Source: Sphagnum compactum
Lineage: Eukaryota > Bryophyta > Sphagnopsida > Sphagnales
Length of the DNA: 64,000 nucleotides
Direction: 5' to 3'
NCBI GenBank assembly: GCA_965153455.1
Contig: OZ234493.1
Span: forward strand, 30,990,213-31,054,212
Shown here: positions 37,396 to 52,240 of the stretch, piece after piece
Layout: every line of letters begins with the position of its first letter
How positions within the stretch are numbered: the stretch's first letter is position 1
The notes under the pieces: model-generated
Told to the model about the DNA's origin: nothing
Seen by the model: the letters and a program-made list of their open reading frames with translations, nothing else
The model's database searches: none
Made by a program: the position numbers and the translations under genes

Positions 37396-38895
37396 ACAAA
37401 CAAACTACATTACTTGATAATAGGACCATGATAAACAATAATTAAAAACACAAGAATTTTACTTATTATATTTAGTAATTAAGATTTTGAAATAATTACA
37501 TATAACATGTTTTTCAATTTTAATATCTCCACGTCATAAAAAATAAGCACTATAATCACAATGCGATATATGTGGATGAGATTGATTTTAATCACATTAG
37601 TTAAATTGAACAACTCATAAGTGTAGCATCCACCATGTGTTTAGCCTAATGTTCAATTTGACTAAATAACTAGTTTTTCCTAATCGAAACATACATACCT
37701 AATTTTTTATGTTAGTCAAATTAGATACTATTAATAATTTAAAGTTAATATCATTAACTCTATAATCATCTTAATTATGATGCTACTAGTGTAAAAACAA
37801 TGTTTTTGTTGCACCAATAATCTAGCGATATTTTCAAAAACTAAATCACATTATCCATTCCAAGATAGGGTCCAATTTATTAAACTATTAATTCTTCGAT
37901 TAATGGTTCTTCAATTTATGAAACCCATCAATTCCAAATACATGAAGGTAAATTGTAAATATATATTATATAAATATTATATATACCAATAAAATGCTCT
38001 AAAACCAATTTTATATATTTAAATTAAATAAATAGATAATTCAAAGACCCCACTCACTTTGGGAGGCTCTAACTTTTGCATTTTTGACCTAATTTGGTGT
38101 TTGCAAAGGGCTACTATTGGTTAGACTAGTGCCCTACCAAAAGTCTTGGAACACCAAGGCCATCAAATGTCCTGTCACTGAACCCCGAGCTCTCTAAGTG
38201 TTTGGTGACCAGCCTAGCACATTTGAATTAGACTCATTTCCATGCCCATTATTACTCAGTTGTGGATGAACCTCAACTGAGTTACTATCTGGTTTCACCT
38301 TGGTTAATCGATTTGTGGGAAATAGGTATGGATGAATTCCATCCATTATGATTGAAAATGGATGTCCATGGATGATTATGGTGAAATCAATCTACTTATC
38401 TACTCTCCTTAATTAGTAGGTTAAGTAGATAGTTTCGTACCCAAGTAAGGGCTATTTTTACTACCTACCTAATAACAACCTGCTTGTGGGTTGTTGGTTG
38501 GTAGGTAGGTAAGTAGAAAAAAAAACCAAGCAATTGAGCTAACCACCATGGTTAGCTAAGGAACTGAAACCCAACAGAAAACTGTTTCCTGATCACTTAC
38601 CATTCATCCTTATTTTCAAAAATGTTGAAATTTTTCTCTCTTTTTTTCCCTAATAACGAAAAACAAATTGTGAAAGAAAAAATATTGAATCTTTGAGAAT
38701 ATTTTATTTTTCGAAATGAAAATTTCAAAATCAATTAATTATTCAACAAACAAGTGTCAAAGCTAACCAAGGTAACTAACTACAGTAATATAAAACTTGT
38801 CAGAAGTTAGATCTTTTTTGTAAAAAGAAATTTTATTTTAAAAAATTTATATCAATAATATCACATTCAAGAAAACATTAGAATCTTATTAAAAA
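37396..38895. other. Gene-free stretch
   Basis: Holds a CTCAGTTG..CAACTGAG inverted phrase (38265-38291) also seen near 10514, and a block at about 38445-38600 related to about 12715-12860. Otherwise AT-rich with no gene. Confidence 0.4.
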
Positions 38896-39560
38896 TTCAC
38901 TCTCAATAATATCTTTAAAAGCAAAAATAAATAAAACAAAATTAAAAATAGAAAAAGAATCTCTAAATAATATACACAAAACATTGAAATCTTTTTTTCA
39001 AATTTCACTTTCAATAATATGTTTAAAAGTACACAAAACCTTTTTTTTTTAAAAGTAGAAAAAGAATCTCTAAATAAATATACATAAAACATTAGAATCC
39101 TTTTTTTAAAAATTCACTATCAATAATATCTTTAAAAGTACACAAAACCTAAAACCAAAAGAAGAAAAAGAAAAAGAATCTCTAAATAAATCTGAAAAAA
39201 TTAGAATCTTTATAGAAAAATTCACTATCAATAATATCTTTAAAAGCACACAAAACCTAATTTAACAAAAAATATATATAGAAAGAAATCTCTAAATAAC
39301 TATACACAAAACATTAGAATTTTTATTTTTAAAAATTCACTATAATAATGTCTTCAAAATCACAAGAAACCTAAAATTTTAAAAACTATTGAAAAAATAA
39401 ATCTCTAACGAAGTATAGAACACAAAACACTAGAATCTTTTTTATTTTAAAAAATAATTCACTATCAATATTATATTTAAAAGCACACAAAACCTAAAAA
39501 CAAGAAAATAAAATCAAAATTGGAGAAACTATTTAAGTCTAAATAAATATACATAAAACT
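38896..39560 (+). repeat. ~110-bp tandem array upstream of a gene
   Basis: Six units begin at TTCACT.TCAATAATAT: 38896, 39004, 39113, 39221, 39336 and 39458 (periods 108-122). Each contains TTTAAAAG.ACACAAAACCTAA, AGAAAAAGAATCTCTAAATAA and ACAAAACATTAGAATC blocks separated by A- or T-runs. The array ends about 160 bases before the start codon at 39719. Confidence 0.8.
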
Positions 39561-39718
39561 TGGAACAAAAGACATGCAGTGATGATGATGATGATGGCGG
39601 TGGTGGCACAGCAGCGATGTCGCTGTAGCACTGTCGTCGTCGTTGTCGTCGTGCGGGGCTCCTTTCAGAAGGATTCGCTAGCGCTGTAGAAGGAGCGAGC
39701 GCTTGCTTCGTGGCGGCG

Positions 39719-42700
39719 ATGGTCAAGGGGAGTTGGTGCAGAAGGAGTGGAGTAGGAGGAGGAGGAGGAGGAATGGAAGCCTTGTCCTCCTCGACTTCCT
39801 CATCTTTTGTTTCACGAAAGAAAAACACTCTTGGTGTGGGAAGAAGACTTATTAGAAGAAGAAGAAGTAGTAGATTCGTTTTGGTGTATTTGTTGGTTTT
39901 TCTTTGGTGTTGTTGTGGTTATTGTACTGGCGTGCTAGGTTTTGTTCGCTCTTCTTCTTCTTCTTCTTCTTCTACTACTACTACTGATCGGAAGTCGGAG
40001 AGTGAACAAGGACAAGAACCTGCACAAGGAGAAGGGTCTTTGTTTTTGAGAACAAGTGTGGTTGGTGGTGGAGGACGAGATGGTGGTGCTCAAAGGGGGG
40101 GTTCGTCTTTGGAGTTTGGAATACTAGCCAGGGGATTAGGTGAAGAGATTCAGGTGGTGAGTAAGGAGGGGCCGATTCAGGAAGATGAAGAAGAGATTGC
40201 AGGAGATGGAGAAGTGGAACGCCGGATCTTGCGCCAGAAGGCGGATCATGCAGAAGCCAGCGCTTCGCCATCGGTATTAGGGTTTCCTTTTCCCTCTCTC
40301 CCTCCCCTTGCTCTGTTGCGATGAATCGTTTCCTGGTCCTCCTCGGTTTCTTTTGCTCTAGAGGTGGAACTAGTTCCACCTCGTTTTCGTTCATTTCTAG
40401 CCCAGATTGTTTTTCCTTCACTTCACAAGGTCCCTTCTGAAGGTTTTTCAACAGGATCTAGCCAGTTGTTTCTATATGTCTGCCTCTGTCTCTTTGTCTC
40501 TTGCTTGCACTTTTTTTTTGGGCTCAGCTCTCCTGCAAATGATGCAGTTAGTATCTAATCTACACATTGGACTAGGCACGGATCCTTTCCAGTTTCTAGA
40601 ACACTTTTTTAATCTGTTTTCGAGGGCATGAAACAAATTGGTAGCAGCTCTTACATCACTGTGGTTGTTTACTCTAATTTATGCCATTTTGATGCAACAT
40701 AGCTGCTGTAGAGCTGTTGAAGGATGGCTTGCTCATTAACCTGGAGTCCAGGTCAGGTGGATCAGAACAGTTTTCTGGTTCTCCATTTTCACATATTTCG
40801 CCGCAACACTTTGGGTTTTTAGGGTTTCCTAGCTCTCAACAAGCATGGTTTTTATACCAGTCCGTTGCTTGATGTTGGAATTTTTCTTTGACATTTGTAC
40901 CTACCAGTTGTCTCATTAGGAGGGGAATTCTTAATTTCAGGCAAATTTCAACATGATGACTATTGCTCAGATGGGACCAGGGTACAAATCTGGGCTTGCA
41001 AACTTCTGTTTGAACAAAGGAGTTTCAAAGTGTATATGATATTGTTGCCCACTCTGATCTGTATCACAGGAAGCCACTGTAAAACCTAGTTCCCAAAGTC
41101 TTCAGTGCTCCTTCAACAATAATGGAAAATTTGACTTCATGGACATGCTGATAGGTAGAGAATTCTGGGGTGAAGAATGATGCAGGTCAACAGGAGGAAA
41201 GTCCTAACAAGTCACCCCAAGATGGCCAGAATGCAAATCAGACCATGGAGGCTTCAAATGATGTGGGAACTCCTCCAGAACCTGGCAAGAATGACACAGG
41301 GACCACTAAAGAGGATGATGTGCCTTTGCAAGAAAGAGATTGTCATAGTGAACCTCTGTTTGCTGACCTGAAGGCTGGTGATGGTGAGTTGTGATGAATG
41401 CATACAATTCAAATGACAATGACATGATATTGAGCTTCTTGGATAACACATGGAATTTAATGTTGTATGTGTTGTATGATCTGAATGGTTTTTTAGAATG
41501 AGCACTGAGGCAATCCCTTTTCTTGGCAATGCAGGCGACAGTGGTTGGACACTGACTGTGAATAACACAGGTAACAATGAGCTGCAAATCAAAGTGATTG
41601 CAGAGTCACTAAATGCAAGTCCAGCGGAGTTCTCATTAAAGAATGGAGAAGGAAACACAGTAAGTTGAAATGCAACTCAGATTATGAGGTCTTGAGCAGG
41701 ACATTCCAGGTCTTTCCACTGAAAGGTTCTTTTTGTTTGGAAGTATCAGGTCAGAGGTAAAAACCATCATTAGGTTTGCAGGGAAAGGCACCTTGTTTGT
41801 GACTTACTCTGTTGCAGTCTCTTGTGCATTCCATGTTTTAGTACTGTTTTGGAAGGACAGGGTGGCAAGAGGGATGTGATGAATAGCAGAATAGGGGACA
41901 TTGAGATCAGCAATGAAGAGGAAGATTGCCTAATTCCTAATGTTCTTGTCATGAATTGGATGTGTTGCTTGACCTGAGTCTGATACATGTGGTGACTCTT
42001 TTGCAGGTTGCAATCACTGTTGTTGATAAGGGTGGAGGCAAAATTAACATAACTTGGGGATCAGAATATTGCCAGATCACTGTGCCTCCACATGGTTTAC
42101 CACCATCCCAGCTGCCAGGCCCTGCCAATCTGAGTTTTATTCCTCTAACGAGGACTGGCTATATGCTGTTTGGAGGCACCATACTGTTTGTGACAATCCT
42201 AGGTACAACATTTGTTGAAATGTTCTAGAGGTAGCTGCATTTCCTCTACAAAGTGTAGGAGTCTGCATCTCTTGATTGAATTTTTGCATTGCCTGTACTA
42301 GATTTCTGCATGTCGATGACAATAGTTTGGATTCATGAGCAGTGAGCTGTTTAGTGTACTGCTATTATTCTGTGTTCGTAGATTTTCTTTCAAACCTGGG
42401 TTTGTCTCTATGATCTTTCAACAGTAACATTGAACTGGTTACTTGCTGTATTGTTAGGCATTGCTGGTATATGGGGATGTGTCTCATGGCGCAAACGGGC
42501 ACAGTGGCCTGGTGGGGGTACTGCGAAGTACCAAGAGCTGGAGATGAGCTTAGCAACTGTTGATTCCTCAAAGAAGGATACAGAGGAAGGCTCTATATCA
42601 GCTGAAGGATGGGATGAAATCTGGGAAGATGATGAGTGGGAGGATACTGAAGCTGTAAGGTCCTCATCTAATATGCAGACATTGTCTTCACAGGGGCTTA

Positions 42701-42750
42701 ATGTTCGACGTGCAAACAAGGATGGATGGGACAGTGCCTGGGATGATTAA
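39719..42750 (+). CDS. Single-pass membrane protein with acidic W/D-rich cytosolic tail (plant family of unknown function)
   Basis: Six exons are proposed: 39719-40160, 40703-40756, 41186-41383, 41535-41659, 42007-42202 and 42458-42750 (435 residues). Exons 3-6 are firm (clean GT/AG, consistent phases); exon 1's donor and exon 2 are tentative. ATG 39719 is the first in frame (the frame reaches back to a GTG at 39710). Residues 53-76 are hydrophobic after a poly-Arg stretch (signal anchor or signal peptide). A linker rich in S, E and Q follows, then a compact β-rich domain (GWTLTVNNTG..LQIKV; VAITVVDKGGGKINITWG). A membrane helix spans ~324-349 (GYMLFGGTILFVTILG). The tail ends in WDEIWEDDEWED and DGWDSAWDD. 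It resembles plant DUF7356-type proteins; no activity is known to me. Inferred: lumenal β domain, cytosolic tail. Serine codon runs (TCT/TCA) extend the linker. Confidence 0.75.
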
Positions 42751-43330
42751 AAGCAGAGTTGTATTATGCAGGGTCTCCTTAAATAGTTGAAACACTTGTA
42801 CGAGTGGAGTTGGTGAGAGGGTGTGAGAAGTTGTACCCATATACACTTTTGTCATTTCTTTGAGGCCTTAGGCCACATGCCAAGTTTGGGAGGAGCCCCC
42901 AGAGCAGGAGAGGTGGAGCATAGATTGGGTTGTGTGGGCTTGGAACGATAGTCCTGTGCCCTGTATGGAAAGGGCAGATAGAGATAGGTGTAGAGGAAGC
43001 ACATTAAATCACACTTACCAAACATATTGTAGGCTTATCAACTTTCAGATTCAGAGAAAGTTATTCATTTGGCTTGGAGTAGTGTTCGCAGTTGCATTTT
43101 GGTTTGTTCTTCACAATGATTGACTCTTCAAACAGTAGCCTCAATAGTTTGATCATTCAAAGGTATGATAACCGCATGGCTTGTGCCTGGGTGTGTTTAT
43201 GTTGTGTCCAGGGACCAGGGACCACACGTGTGTGATTTTGGCAGTCTACTGATGATATAGTGTCAGGAGGAATTTCTATATGGCTACCACTTATGATGAA
43301 GTTAATAGTCTGAAATTTTGTGATTGGCAC
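42751..43330. other. 3' flank of the membrane-protein gene
   Basis: Probable 3' UTR and spacer before the pseudogene on the other strand. No coding signal. Confidence 0.4.
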
Positions 43331-45215
<1,885 letters not shown>

Positions 45216-48200
45216 GATGGCCGTAGTATTTCCTAAGTTCCAGATGCACTGAAAATGTCTCTGGTAACCTACAAAGATCCAGCCAGAAAAAACAAGTAGT
45301 CTAGCTTCAAAAGGCAACCCAACACAATGGATCCTTCCACCATGTCTCCAAAGAGACATCCACACAAACCCAGCAAGAATGAGAGCTTCAACAGACAATC
45401 CAACCTAACTTTGAACCTGGTTCTTTAGGAGTTAAATTTAGTTAGTTATGATTTTATTTTTCAAGCAGATTTTTGGGAATTTGTTTCCACTTAGTTATGA
45501 GCAGTGTTTTCCTTTTCAATTTTCTCGTGTTGCACCCAAAGTTTCACAAGAGGATTTAGCCAAATCTGGCTACAAGACAAAATAGAGACATTAGATAATA
45601 ATATAAGAATCCTATTACATGTTGGTGAACCTCTAGAACCTATTAGCTAAATATGGCAATTTCAAAAGAAGAAAGCTAAAAATTTGCCCAACTCCTCTAA
45701 AAATCATGATGATTTCATAACAAGTTTCTTCTTCCTGGAAAGATGGAAGAACAATTTTTTTGGGAATTTTTCCAAAATCATCCCCTTGTCTAATATATAG
45801 CTTGGGATTTGTCTTTTTAGCAAAATAATTTAACAACAAAAAATATATCACTGGTTCTGAGTTTTTGAAGAATTGTTTTAGGAGCTTTTTGTATTGTCAC
45901 TAGGCTTCTCTGTGAATCATGGGTGTGGATGGTGACAAAGGGCAGAGTGATGATGGTAGAGTAGTAGGTGCAATGCAACTTGGAAATGAAACATATGGAT
46001 TGGAAGAGCAAGTGAAGGTTTATTGAGCTTGATTTGAGAAGCACAAACTTCTCCCAAGAGGAGCTCCACTGTGGTTTGGTCTTTGCACAATATATTTTGG
46101 ATGAAGTAAAAAAAATTGGTTTTTTCGGTTTCGATCAATAAATTTGCATAAGATCCATCACCCAGTAAAATGATCTCTCCTAATTGGCTTTAGTGGTTGA
46201 ATCTAAATAGTCTTTTGCCTTATATTGTGTCATTTTTCTTAATTATGGCGGAGGATTGGGAAACAATTGTAGACCATGTTGGATGTGATAAATATTGTTA
46301 AATCCTTTTTTTTATAAAAGTATGCATGGATATGTTCTTGCTACTTGCAACACATCATCAATGTGTCTTTAAATGCCAAAATCATGTGAACAAATCTTGC
46401 AACAAGAGCAACCAAAAAATGGAAAAAAGAGAAAGAGATTTATTTTTAAAAGGTCATATATCCATATGATCGCATGAATAATTTCTTGTTTCAAATTTTT
46501 ATTTGATAGTTTCTAACAATTCAAAAATCATGTAATTCTCAAGATGTTTTGATTTGAAAATGGCATTTTGAACGTTTGAAACTAATAATTGAGTAAAAAC
46601 ATTTGGGTATTTTTTATTTGCATTTCATATTTTCTAATAATTCAAAAATCATGTAATTCTGAAGCTTTTTTTATTAGAAAAATGGCATTCTTAAATTTTT
46701 GTTGTGTATGTTAGTTGCTCCTAATATGCAAGTTGAATTGTATTTTTCTTACATCCCATTCCTTTATTTTTCATGAATCCCAAACTGGTTGAAAACAAGG
46801 TCTAAGGACATGTCAATTCACAATGCTCCAAAGGGCTCCACAATGGCACTTTGTAGATCCACGTGCCAAACTCTTTGTGTAAATGTTTGCTTAGCTCAAT
46901 TTTGAGCCCCACCATGCAAGCAAAATCAAGTTTGCCATCACCAAATTCATTGTGCCACCTCCACCTCCATGCCAACATGTCTTGGCATCAATTGTTTAAT
47001 TGCATGAAAGCATTTTGCACAAGTTGTGTGAAAATTTTCACATTTTATGACAGCTTCACATTGTTTGGTTGCACAAGGGTTCTTATAGATGTTTGTGTGA
47101 CATAATTGCTTTGTAATGCCTATTTGCACAAAAATTTCTAATGCATGTGCATGTCTAAGCTCTCAATTTCAATGGACCATTAATGAAGCACTCCTAGGTT
47201 TGTCAATTGGTATTGGGGATAAAAAATCTTGTTGATCTTTATTTCTGTATGAAATGTAAACTTAGGATACATTTCTTGACTCTCACAAAAAACAACATGG
47301 GAGCTTCAAGTTGGAACCAATACAAGTTTTAAAATGAAATTCGTAGTCATGTCAAATTTCATAAACAAAGAAAATAAGGTGGTTAGTGTAGTTTGGGGTC
47401 AAAATGGAACATGGATGAACCTCAGGCAACTCACATTCACAATTTTTATAATTGCTTAGATTAGGGGGAGAAGTCACCAATTTCTTTCTTATGTTATATG
47501 TTGTAGACAACAAGAAGGACTACAATGAAGTGACACAAATTGTCAAAATTCCCAAATTAAGAATCATTTTGCTTTGTAAGTTCATACCTCCATTTGGATT
47601 TTGATTTAACCCACTTCCCTTCTCATGCCTTAGCCTTGACCACAAGCCTAAAGCTAGGCTCATGACAATTAGAGACAAATACAAAACAAAATAATGATTG
47701 AAAACAAAAGACTAAACAACGTAAAGGGCTTTGAACATGGGCCAAGAATACAAATGCATAGAGGATTGACTTTGAATTCATAATACATACATGGAACTTT
47801 GAAAAGAGTTTACAAATCAAAACTTCCACTTCTTACAACTTTGAAATGATTTGTTGGAAGACTTGTGGGCACACAAAGGCTCGAACTTTTATTGAAATGA
47901 AATGAAAAATCTTCATTGTGTGCTTTCCAATTTCACTTTTGAATTGTTATGGATCATGTTGAATCAAAAACATTGTTCAAAGAAATTTGCACACTACATT
48001 TGTAATTTTGTCAAGGCAACAAATTGCATCTACCATGGCCATGGTGTAGGGTCTTGCTTATGATGTTTGTAGCAAGTCTTAGTGTTCGCATGTTCTCTAT
48101 CGTGTGTTCCAATTTTGTTGCTTGCAATGTTTGTGCATGAAAGAGGGGGGAGGGGTGAAGCAAATTCCCATTCATCAGGAAGTTTAATTATGCTTGGGCA

Positions 48201-48977
48201 GTACATTCCAATTGGTGGCAATGTGAGCTATTCAAGTCACCAACAACAATAACAAGCTCATGACATTGTGTGGGGTTGTGAGTGCAACCATGTGTTGTCA
48301 GAACTTTTCAAGTTCTTTACATCTTCACAAATAACATTTATTCACATGCATCCATCATCTTGATTAACTCTTTAGTCATTGTGAATAGTTGGAAGACCGA
48401 TTGATCTTCTAAGATCTCAGCCTTCTTGAATGTGGCTATAGTCATGTTTTCAATAACTTGCACTTGAGTGTGCAAAACAAACTTTTACCACAGGCAGTGT
48501 GACTGTTACTGAGCCTTTTATTATGCACCATTGGACTTGCTCCAACAAGAAAATGACGACTATGGAACAACCTCTACATGTTGAGTAATTGTTCATACTT
48601 TTGCAAAGACTTGCATCTCAAGTGATGAGGGATATGAGAAATATGAACAAAACTTTTGCTTTTGTTATGTGTGCAGTGTGCTTTCTTCTTTTCAAGTATC
48701 TGCTTCCTGTTGGCGGGTTGTGTAGCTCTCTTGCTCTAGGAATCTGTATGTGTTGTCCAGCTTCTTTGAGAAAGCTTAATGAAACAATCCACTTGTTCCA
48801 GAAGTTGTAGAGTAATGTGGTTGCACCAGTCTTCTTCCCCACATGAATAGCAAGGTGCTTGTGTTCCATAGTGTGGATGACTGGTTTACCAAGTGACACC
48901 ATAATTATTGCTGGGATTTGACTAAAATGGATTAGATCTAGTAATAATTTCACCCTATGATCCATTTCAGTGACCCC
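45216..48977. other. Gene-free stretch
   Basis: Mixed AT-rich sequence with no supported gene. ATTCAAAAATCATGTAATTCT occurs twice near 46518 and 46638, part of a ~120-bp direct duplication. Short frames at 48589-48965 have no recognised motif; some of this may be 3' UTR of the PPR gene. Confidence 0.4.
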
Positions 48978-50512
48978 CTAGAGTCTTCTCAGCAGTTTTG
49001 GTGTCCATCTAATTCCTCTCTCCTTGCGGGAAAGGTGAATGCAGATCTCAGTTGTGTACTTAAGGCCTGCTTGCTGGAGTGCAACTTTTGTGATTTTGTC
49101 TGGAGAAAAACCTGCTTGTGTCATTTGGTCATAAACTGAATGAGCATCAGCCAGTTGTTTAGCTCGACAATATGTTTGTATCATGATGTTGTAAGAGACT
49201 GCATCAGGGGCAATCCCTTGCACATTCATTTATGAAACAAAATGGCAGCTTGGACAGAGTAGCCTTCTTGTCCATATGAACCGAGAAGGATATTGTAGAG
49301 AGTAACATCTGGCTGGCATCCTGTAGCCAGCATTTCATTGAAGTGTTTTCCCACTTCCTGTAACATGCCATGTCGGCCATAAGCTTGTATGATTGAGCTC
49401 CATGCCACCACATTGGGTTTGAAGCCATCTGCTTGCATTCGCCTAAAGACTTGTGAAGCTTCTTCCACTAGTCCTGCTTTCCCGTACACAGAAACCATGA
49501 GACTGTAAGTGGTCAAATCGGGACAACACCCTGACCTCTTCATTTCAAGAAAAGTCTTGATTGCTTCCTGATGCTTGCAGGCACAGCTATACAGCTGAAT
49601 CAATCCTGTCACCACATTTGGCTCCAGCCCTGCTGCTCTGAGACTAGTAAATACCCCAATGCCTTCCTTATGTTTGCCTGCTCGGGCATACATTGTAAGC
49701 AAGGTATTGTAACTGACAAGGTTGGGAGTGGCATCAGTCAAATGACACATTTCATGCATCAAGTTTGAAGCTGTCTCCACATATCCCACTTTGCTTAGAA
49801 CAGACAGGAACATGTTGTAGGAGTTGCCAGTGCACAGAAAACTTTTACGCTTCATACTTAGAAAGACTTTCTCTGCCTTTTCAATCGGCAAGCCAGCTCT
49901 TCCAACTGCACTCAAGAGAGTATTGAATGTGATTTCATCTGCATGAATCCCCTGCAGCACCATATCCTCGTACAGCCTCCATGCCTTATTGAAATTCCCA
50001 ATTCTTCCATAAGCACCTATCATTGCATTATACATGTACACTAATCTTGGGACCTCCAAGGACAACATGGAGTCAAAAACCTCCTGCGCTTTGCTTACCA
50101 TGCCTACACGTCCCAACACCCCAATCATTGAACTGTAAGTGTGTCCATTTGGTTTCAATCGTCGTCTCTGTTGCTGCATCCAACTAAACACTTCAAATGC
50201 AAGTGCTCCCTCTCGGCGAGATCCGAGCTCCTTGATGACGTTGGAAACGTCTACCCTGGTGATCTTTCCAGCCCATGAATTGAGCATGTTTGTGATAGAC
50301 TGTGTGCGTCCTTCCACCACAGCAGATGATGGGTGTCTTTGGTTTCTCAGCAGTTCACCTACAATTGTCTCAACTCTCTGTCTGCAATCTTCCTCCGACC
50401 ATGGTAGTTGTGGAGGCATTTGTCGTACCCGGATTTGTCCTTGCCAGACGCTCTTGCTCTTCTTCTTCCTCTGAGTTTCAACAAATAGCATATCCTCCTC
50501 CAAATCCTCCAT
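48978..50512 (-). CDS. P-class pentatricopeptide-repeat protein, broken by a frameshift
   Basis: The first ATG is at 50512; an acidic stretch upstream (to about 50578, behind a plausible acceptor) suggests a missing 5' exon. Before the repeats lies a helical N-terminal region (~residues 1-125). About ten 35-residue PPR motifs follow, such as HTYSSMIGVLGRVG, YMYNAMIGAYGRIG, VSYNTLLTMYARAG, TTYSLMVSVYGKAG and VAWSSIIQAYGRHG; the sixth is shortened. No E, DYW or SMR domain is seen, so it is P class: these bind organelle RNA sequence-specifically for processing or stability. The frame stops at 49226-49228 (LFHK then TGA), but the adjacent frame continues the same motif without a gap (MNVQGIAPDAVSYN) to a natural end at 48978. 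A single missing base in an A run explains this. It is either a recent pseudogene or a sequence error. Confidence 0.85.
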
Positions 50513-51619
50513 TGTCAACAAAGAATCTGCTTTCTCCTCATCCTCATCCTCCTCTTCTTCACAAAGAGCAATAACAATACCAAACAACTAGTATCAGCAA
50601 CAAATGCACTTTGTATTTTCTCCTGGTTATTTGTTGATCTCTGTCCATTGGTACATGCAATTCTCAGACTTGATATTTGTACATAATTCTCAGAGGAATT
50701 GAATGAGAAATGATGGCCATTTAAAAAAAATAAAAATTGCTGACATCAAAACCCTAGTGGAGGACTTGCAAACTGAGAAGAAGGGAAATCATGATTAAGG
50801 GGCAATCTAAATCAACTGCAAGAACAAATTGGCAAGAAAGAAGAAGATAACAAAGCCCTTGCCTCCGATTCTTCATACAAAAGAACCATAGAAGAAGCCC
50901 CTGTATGCAGACAAGCACTGCAAAGAGCTTCTGAGTTCTCTTGGTAGAGAAATCCATTGCATTTGCATGTTGAAGCATGGATCAGAGATGGGGGGTTTTT
51001 ATTTTTTTTCTCCTGTTGCAAATCGTGGAGAAAAACCCACCACCGTTTGTTCGTGGAGAAGGGAAGTCTTGGATGGAGCTCAAGTGTAGCAGCAAATCAG
51101 CAGCATTACTGTATGCATCCAGAGAGGAGCAGCCTTGAGCAGCAGCAGCATCCACACTCTTCTTCTTCTCCAACTCCCCCAGTCTGCAGCATTCTTCTTT
51201 TGCTCCACATCCAAATCCGCGGTCGCGCACACACCCACTTCCGCCCCCTCGTTCTTCTCAGCTCTAGCTACGACCAACACCAGCTTCTTCTTCTTCTTCT
51301 TCTCTCTATTCATACTCGGTCCAAGCTTTCTCATGGGGAAGTTCGACCTGCTAAACCAACTAGTTCCGGTTGTATCGGACACGCACAGGCGAGACACAGA
51401 CATTGAGAAGGAAAACGAAAGGGATACGACAGCCCGAGAAGAAGAAGAAGCAGACTGGTTCCTAGATTAGAAATCACAGCAATCTCTCACAGGCAAAAAG
51501 AGGAGCGTGGAGAAGGAGTCGCATGGTGAAGAAGAAGAAGAAGAGGCTTGGTGGTGGTGCCAGGGTTGGAGAGACGACCTTCCCACATGGTATGCATGCA
51601 TGGGCATGCGAAGAGAGTG

Positions 51620-51735
51620 AGAGATGTCGCAATTCCACAACTACCCACAAGAAAGAGAGATGTCGCAATTCCACAACCACGACAAGAACGAGGATGTCGC
51701 AATTCCACAACCATCCACAAGAAAGAAAGATGCGA
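51620..51735 (+). repeat. ~35-bp tandem repeat, three copies
   Basis: GATGTCGCAATTCCACAACC-type units start at 51623, 51659 and 51693, separated by ACCCACAAGAAAGAGA-type spacers. Confidence 0.8.
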
Positions 51736-51944
51736 GGCAAGGATGTGGTAATCCGTAGAAGAGAGAGCAGTGGGAAGACTGTCGAATTGCAGCGGCTGCT
51801 GCTGCATCCTCGGCCTTCCACTTCTTATCTATCTCACAACAACCCCGAAGGCAAAGAGAACACACTCCTCAGAAACCTAGAAAACTGCAAAAACAGAAAG
51901 CGAAATTCTTTATTCTTGGCTATGGAGATACCAGATCAGACAAA

Positions 51945-52240
51945 AACCCACAGGAAGAATCAGATCAGAAACGACCCACACGAAGCGTCATATCAGACAC
52001 AGCCCACATTATGGAAATTCTTTGATTCTTGATTTGCAGAGAGATGGAGATCCGACATGACCCAAGATTTGCAACACAAACTTCTTTTCTTTGAGTCTTG
52101 GCTGCAGAGAGACGAAGATCAGATCAGAGATCACCCAAGATTTACAACATAAACTTCTTCACAAATTCTTTGATTCTTGGCTGCAGAGAGATGGAGACCA
52201 GACATGACCCAAGATTTGCAACACAATCTTCTTCACAGAG
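51945..52240 (+). repeat. ~75-bp tandem repeat, about three copies
   Basis: Units contain TGCAGAGAGATGGAGA, ACATGACCCAAGATTTGCAA and CTTCTTCACA.ATTCTTTGATTCTTGG. They begin near 52035, 52103 and 52182, with a weaker unit upstream from about 51945. Confidence 0.75.

Noticed and set aside
39981-40451. 156-codon minus-strand ORF
   Set aside because: Antisense to exon 1 and intron 1 of the membrane-protein gene; its Leu/His/Ser runs come from the repeated serine codons.
51523-52032. 169-codon basic ORF on the plus strand starting at an ATG
   Set aside because: Driven by GAA runs and the 35-bp repeat, so residues simply repeat (RCRNSTTT); no family similarity.
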